Shown here: positions 59,675-64,000 of the stretch, piece after piece
How the letters are laid out: each line of letters opens with the position of its first letter
Numbering within the stretch: the stretch's first letter is position 1
Source of the DNA: Zygnema cylindricum
Lineage: Eukaryota; Streptophyta; Zygnematophyceae; Zygnematales; Zygnemataceae
Reading direction: 5' to 3'
Assembly: GCA_037447655.1 (NCBI GenBank)
Contig: JBBHKE010000953.1
Coordinates: 1 to 64,000, forward strand
DNA length: 64,000 nucleotides
Position numbers and translations under genes: made by a program
Notes under the pieces: generated by a model
What the model saw: the letters and a program-made list of their open reading frames with translations, nothing else
What the model was told of the DNA's origin: nothing
Databases searched by the model: none

Positions 59675-61059
59675 TCTCACTTTTACTAATTTGTAGCCTT
59701 TTTACCAACAACATACACGTACATTTTATTTTCTTATCGCTAATCGATAATTATCGGTCCATACTTCATACATAATGTTTAATATTATGTACTGAAAAAA
59801 CCACACCGTAATGTAAATGTTATTCTCAACACCCCCTTCCTTCCCCCCCCCCCCCCCCCCCCCCCCCTCAATCCCCATGGGGGATATATTGGTTATATCA
59901 GAAATTATAGGTAATAATTAACTATAACGATAATCACAAATTTATCGGTTTTGTCATCGATGACGAAAACTGATGTATCGATTATCGAATTTATGGCCGA
60001 TAAGAAACTCGACGATACACATCAATATTAATTACTAAGTAAGAGTTTTACAATATATATATCTAGAAAAATGCCCACATTATATGCATACTCTATTTGT
60101 GTAAAGCATGTGCACCCCAAATTTGCGTGAGAGGACGCCTCTATTGAAACTCAACATTATAGCGTAACGATGCACCACTTATTGACAGATCAACATGTTT
60201 TTTTGTTCAACAACGTTGGGGACACCAAATACTCAAACATATCAGGAAAGAAAGCAGCTGCTAGCGGACATGAACATAAACTTTGGTTGCGGGCGGACGC
60301 TCATGAGACAAATGTGCCATGTGGTATATCAAATCGTACCTATCTCGGGTAGCCTTTTCACTTGATTTTAACTATTTTACGGCCGTAATTAAAGACAACT
60401 TTAATTACTTTTTAACCTTTTTATAAGAATTATATTTTTCAACAAATTTCAGCCATTTTGATGCCCATTTAATTTTATGTGCAACTCCAGCACTAAATTT
60501 CAACCTAATAAAAAGATGGGTTTTGTGCATGTTGATCACATAACATATTATATGGACCTCCTATAATGCACTACACAATGCACGATAGACCTTATGATTT
60601 AGACACCGTACGATATCCTGGATACGAAAATCCGTTCCGCCGTTCGCTGATTTTGTCGGTACACTGTACAATCTCTTAGATACTCAAACACACTCCGCAT
60701 TCGTTGATTTCTCTGGTTTGGTCCTAGATACTCGAATCGATTCCACCATTCGCTGATTTCATTAGTCACGTACGGTCCAGGGAGACAATCATAACGCCTA
60801 TCCAACAGTCCTACGGCGACAATGTGACATGTACGGATTCTCGAGTTCCCTAACGACGTCATCCAACGCGACGTTACACCTTGTTCCGACTTTAGTTTAA
60901 GAGTAACAATTTCCGTCCGGATTTTCTTTCTACGAAGGCGAATCCTCGTCCTGTTCTTTATCTGCCAAGGTGAATCTTGGCAGGGAACACAAGGTCACTT
61001 CAAAAATTTGAAAGGAGAGATTTGAGAGTCTAAACGAAACCGAATAAGCATTGTGGAGG
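59675..61059. other. Unassigned sequence upstream of phytochrome-like gene 2
   Basis: Contains a run of 25 C (59843-59867) and AT-rich sequence with TATCGATAATTATCGG-like inverted words near 59745. No first exon resembling phytochrome 1 exon 1 could be found. An in-frame TAA lies at 61046-61048, 12 bases before the proposed ATG. Confidence 0.45.
59843..59867 (+). repeat. Homopolymer run of 25 C
   Basis: Uninterrupted C25, in a CT-rich context (CACCCCCTTCCTTC before, TCAATCCCC after). Length may be a sequencing or assembly approximation. Confidence 0.9.
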
Positions 61060-64000
61060 ATGGTTGTGGCATTGTCCCCTCCGCATTCTGCGGCGCGACA
61101 TATAGTGCAATGCCAGCAGCATGGCGCAGTGGTGATTGTGGACGACCGCACTCATAGGGTAAGTGGGAGAGAGGGAGAGAGGGAGAGTGCAGGGAGCCCC
61201 TAGCCATATCATAGGAGTGGTGGATTGACGTTCATCCACCATATATAAGACAAAATATGTCTAGCCTGAGTGACGTAAGCTGTTTTGCAGGTCCTGGCCT
61301 TAACCGCTAATCTTTTTGACTTCATCGACGTCCGTCGCCATGTCGGCAGACGTAATCCACAGGATGTGTTGGGGCTGAAACTCCATGAGCTCGTCAATGA
61401 AGAGGTAAGCATCATATGACTTACATTACAAAGAATGAGCTGATGGAAAAAGGTAATCGTGAAAGCCTCAAGCATCCTTTTTCTGCTTTGTAGATCTCCC
61501 GTGAAAATACACAGCTAGCAAAGCGGTATGCTAAGCTGCCTGTGAGGAAGTCATAGAAACAGTTTTCAGATTTTGGTTGAATTCTTGACAGGCTTTTTCC
61601 ATTCTTACTGCACTTCTTCAACGGGCCACCATGTACGGCACAAGCACTTGCCAAATCACGTTAACCATTGGAGGTGAGTGTTCAACAGAGTTATTTTTTC
61701 TTAAATTGTCTGCTCTATTTGTGTAGCATGTGACTTGCTGTAATAGACTACGTTTTTGTCTCGGCGTCAAGCAGATGTCCCCCAATGTGGGTACACACTA
61801 ATGGTTTTTGGCTTGTGCAGGACCCAATCTTTGTGTGACTGGCTGCCGAAGCAACCCTGGAGTTATTTTAAGTTTAGAGGTAGATTCTGAACAAGGTATT
61901 TCTGCTCAACCTTTACATGTTTGTCGGGGTTTCTTTTTGAGGCAACCACTGGTCTCTTTTGTACTTTCGTCCGAGCTTGTGACTTTAGTATCCAAGTCCT
62001 GAAGCAGAAAAAGAAAAATCATTTTGAACATACTATCGAAGGTGTCTTGATGCGGACATACTGTGCATCTGAGAATCCTGCATCTGAGAATCCTGCATCT
62101 TGCTGTTGTTGCCTTTCAGGTTGTTACAAGTTACAAATGTTGTAGGTAGGGTTTTACTTAGGTATCTTCTTTAATGTGAGAACCCCTGGAAACTGACACA
62201 AAATTTCATTGGCAGTTACTCGACTTCACTTTCATCAACTTGCCCGAAGAGCCATTGACCGCCTTCAAGAAGCTCCCAATAGAGACATAGCATGGCTTTG
62301 CAATGCTGCGGTACAGGTAATGCAGGAATCCTACTTTTTTGATCGACAATTCAGTCATTCGGCAACACTGTCTATTTTTTTTTCTTTCAAATTTACTTTG
62401 GCAAGAATTTTGGGCTGAGAAAGCTTGATGGGCATAAATTTAAGCCTCAGGCGCTGGAAGGAGTTAGTCCAGGGGAGATCCAATTGTAGTAGCTTTCTGA
62501 AAACTTGGTTTTTGCATGTCCTCGCAGGAATTGAAAGGATTGACTGGCTATGATAGAGTGACTATTGGGCGAGTGTCCGATGATAACCACGCACAGGTAA
62601 AGCTTGATTTTCCCCGACAATCTGCTTCCTAATGCTGGTTATTTTTACATTTCTGGATCACAAGTAGCTGTAGACCTGCCAACAGGCCTCACAACGCCTT
62701 TTGTTTTTCACTTGTTCTTCAGATTATTGCGGAGGCTGCGAATAGTGACGTTGAACCTATGCTCGGCTCGTACTTTCCTCCAGCTCACATTCCACAGGTA
62801 ATGCATATACCTGTCATTGAGGCTCAAATGCTTATGTTAGCGAAGCACGGCACACATATGTGACCCCTTACATTTTGAATACAAAGGGTTGAGAATTATT
62901 GACGCATGCATTTTTGTCAGCTTATTCCATTTTTGTTTTGTCAAATTTGAGCAGCGAATAGCTGTGTAGTGATTCTCAGCGTTGAGTCTGGAATTGGGTT
63001 CAAACTCCAGGCAGGTTAAGCTTATTATGGAATGCCAAACTGTTTAGTGACCATGTTTTGTGGTTTTGAATATGGTCCAAATATGGAGTTGACAGGCATG
63101 GCTGGAAGAAGGCACGAAAGAACAGATTCCTATGCGCTTCATCTTCGACGTTTTAGCAGGACAGGTGGAGCTGCTTCAAGATGGTTCCCCTGTACAACCT
63201 AGTGGCCTTCCCGCGTCCCCTCTAGCAGGTGAGTCTCGTAGGTTTGAGGGTCCCTTTCTTTTCCCTTTTTGACATGGTAAATGCCCTAGAAGGAAGATTC
63301 TAACACATTTCTAGGAATTACAGTGAAGGTACAAACTATGCAGTGGCTCTGCAATCTTATGGGAGTTCTGCTTGTGTCGTTTCTAGGTAGTGGGCTGAAT
63401 AAAATCCTAATTTCTATTCAATTATTTGCCGCAAGGGTTTGAAATGTTCGCTGAACCAATGCTTTGGTACTGACGGTTCCGTACTTTCATTTGACCAACT
63501 CAATTCTTTCAGGTCTTTCCACCATTTTCAGATTAGTTGACCAGTCCCAACCCAGGTGTTGATGCAGTGCCACGCTTTACCTCACTTTGCAGGAGTGGAT
63601 GCAAAACAACGAGAAGCTCTCCTTGCAATGGGAGTCCGATCGTTGCTCCTCATGCCCTTGATTCTCGTTAGTAGAGCACAACGGAAAGTTTGGGGTTTAA
63701 TAATATTTCACAGTTATGATCAACCGAGGACAGTTCCATGCTCGCAGAGAGCTGCATGCACATTTTTGGTACAGGTGAGTTCCAGATTATATTACAGTGG
63801 ATGAAAGGAGGACATATATGAATTGTATCACTTGTTTTGTAGGATTTCAAAATAATTTTGAGATAATTCTTACATCGAGAATATTTTATTGTGTTCTTTT
63901 TCAGGCACTTAGGGCTCATCTCATGACCTCAGTGAAAGGTGCGGAAAGGGCGGAGAATCGACGGATTTCAAGTTTACAAGCAACAATTTGCGACCGTCTG
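61060..64000 (+). CDS. Phytochrome-like protein lacking bilin Cys, 5' part (10 exons), runs off window
   Basis: Paralogue of phytochrome 1. Exons: 61060-61158, 61291-61404, 61592-61673, 61821-61895, 62216-62316, 62528-62596, 62723-62797, 63096-63228, 63593-63774, 63905-64000 (continuing). Phases join into 342 codons. It begins almost directly at the PAS domain (QCQQHGAVVIVDD aligned with FIQPFG), so the N-terminal extension is missing or lies in an unseen exon. GAF landmarks: LKGLTGYDRV, FPPAHIPQ, KVWGLIIFHSYD, CTFLVQ. Exon lengths equal those of phytochrome 1 exons at several places (82, 75, 69 and 75 nt). Key changes: His202 replaces the Asp of DIP, and Lys254-Gln255 replaces the bilin-binding Cys-His. 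The frame is otherwise clean with good GT-AG sites, arguing against a dead pseudogene. PHY and output domains lie beyond the window. Confidence 0.9.

Noticed and set aside
61060-61158. A bacteriophytochrome-type N-terminal bilin Cys in phytochrome-like gene 2 (Cys18)
   Set aside because: The Cys lies inside the PAS strand that aligns with FIQPFG, not in the flexible segment before the PAS domain where bacteriophytochromes attach bilin.
63556-63592. A Cys-His pair (MQCHALPHF) just upstream of and in frame with the exon of phytochrome-like gene 2 that should hold the bilin Cys
   Set aside because: Using the acceptor at 63555 does not fit the phase left by the previous exon (ends 63228 with one extra base) and leads to a stop. 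The acceptor at 63592 joins in phase and aligns without gaps to phytochrome 1, giving Lys at the Cys position. Worth an RNA check only.
1-64000. CRISPR arrays, bacterial operons, rRNA or clearly foldable tRNA genes
   Set aside because: None found. Repeats are transposon-derived, genes are spliced, and no regular direct-repeat array or tRNA cloverleaf could be recognised by eye. A tRNA scan was not possible here.

Overview
This is a eukaryotic nuclear window, about 40% GC by eye, with intron-rich genes and dense, nested transposable elements. Three host genes can be assembled exon by exon. They are a TATA-binding protein gene (minus strand, 8 exons, 4105-8451), a complete phytochrome photoreceptor gene (plus strand, 23 exons, 13672-25061), and the 5' part of a second phytochrome-like gene (plus strand, 10 exons, from 61060 off the right edge). 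The plant-type TBP, the PAS-GAF-PHY-PAS-PAS-kinase phytochrome layout, the chromovirus and Copia-type LTR elements, and far more introns than land-plant phytochromes usually have suggest a green-lineage alga, most likely a streptophyte (charophyte) alga. The organism is an inference.

Layout. 1-4104: a MITE and sequence without a convincing gene. 4105-8451: TBP. 8452-13671: unassigned ORF, MITE copies, DNA-transposon pieces, a long polypurine tract, and the phytochrome upstream region with a 22-bp palindrome. 13672-25061: phytochrome 1. 25062-29481: 3' flank, then a foldback transposon of about 1.9 kb. 29482-42613: nested elements: a short TIR element split by a Ty3/gypsy chromovirus (minus strand, 30210-42356), whose right LTR is itself split by a very young gag-only LTR element (37834-42153). 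42614-49586: a mosaic of short DNA transposons. 49587-51679: AT-rich sequence with nothing recognisable. 51680-59674: a second, older chromovirus copy (plus strand) with perfect 5-bp target duplications and a MITE inside its polymerase region. 59675-61059: unassigned, with a 25-C run. 61060-64000: phytochrome-like gene 2.

The most interesting system is the pair of phytochrome paralogues. Phytochrome 1 keeps every residue class expected of a working histidine kinase (H-box His, N-, G1- and G2-boxes). Canonical land-plant phytochromes have lost the H-box His and the N-box Asn. It also has the bilin-attachment Cys and ends in an unfamiliar extension of about 180 residues instead of a receiver domain. 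The downstream paralogue shares its exon boundaries almost one for one. It has, however, replaced the bilin-attachment Cys with Lys and the Asp of the conserved D-(I/V)-P motif with His, so it is predicted not to bind bilin covalently or photoconvert normally. A kinase-competent photoreceptor next to a likely 'blind' partner is the main hypothesis here. A second notable item is the gag-only retrotransposon, whose primer-binding site matches the anticodon arm of initiator tRNA-Met (half-tRNA priming).
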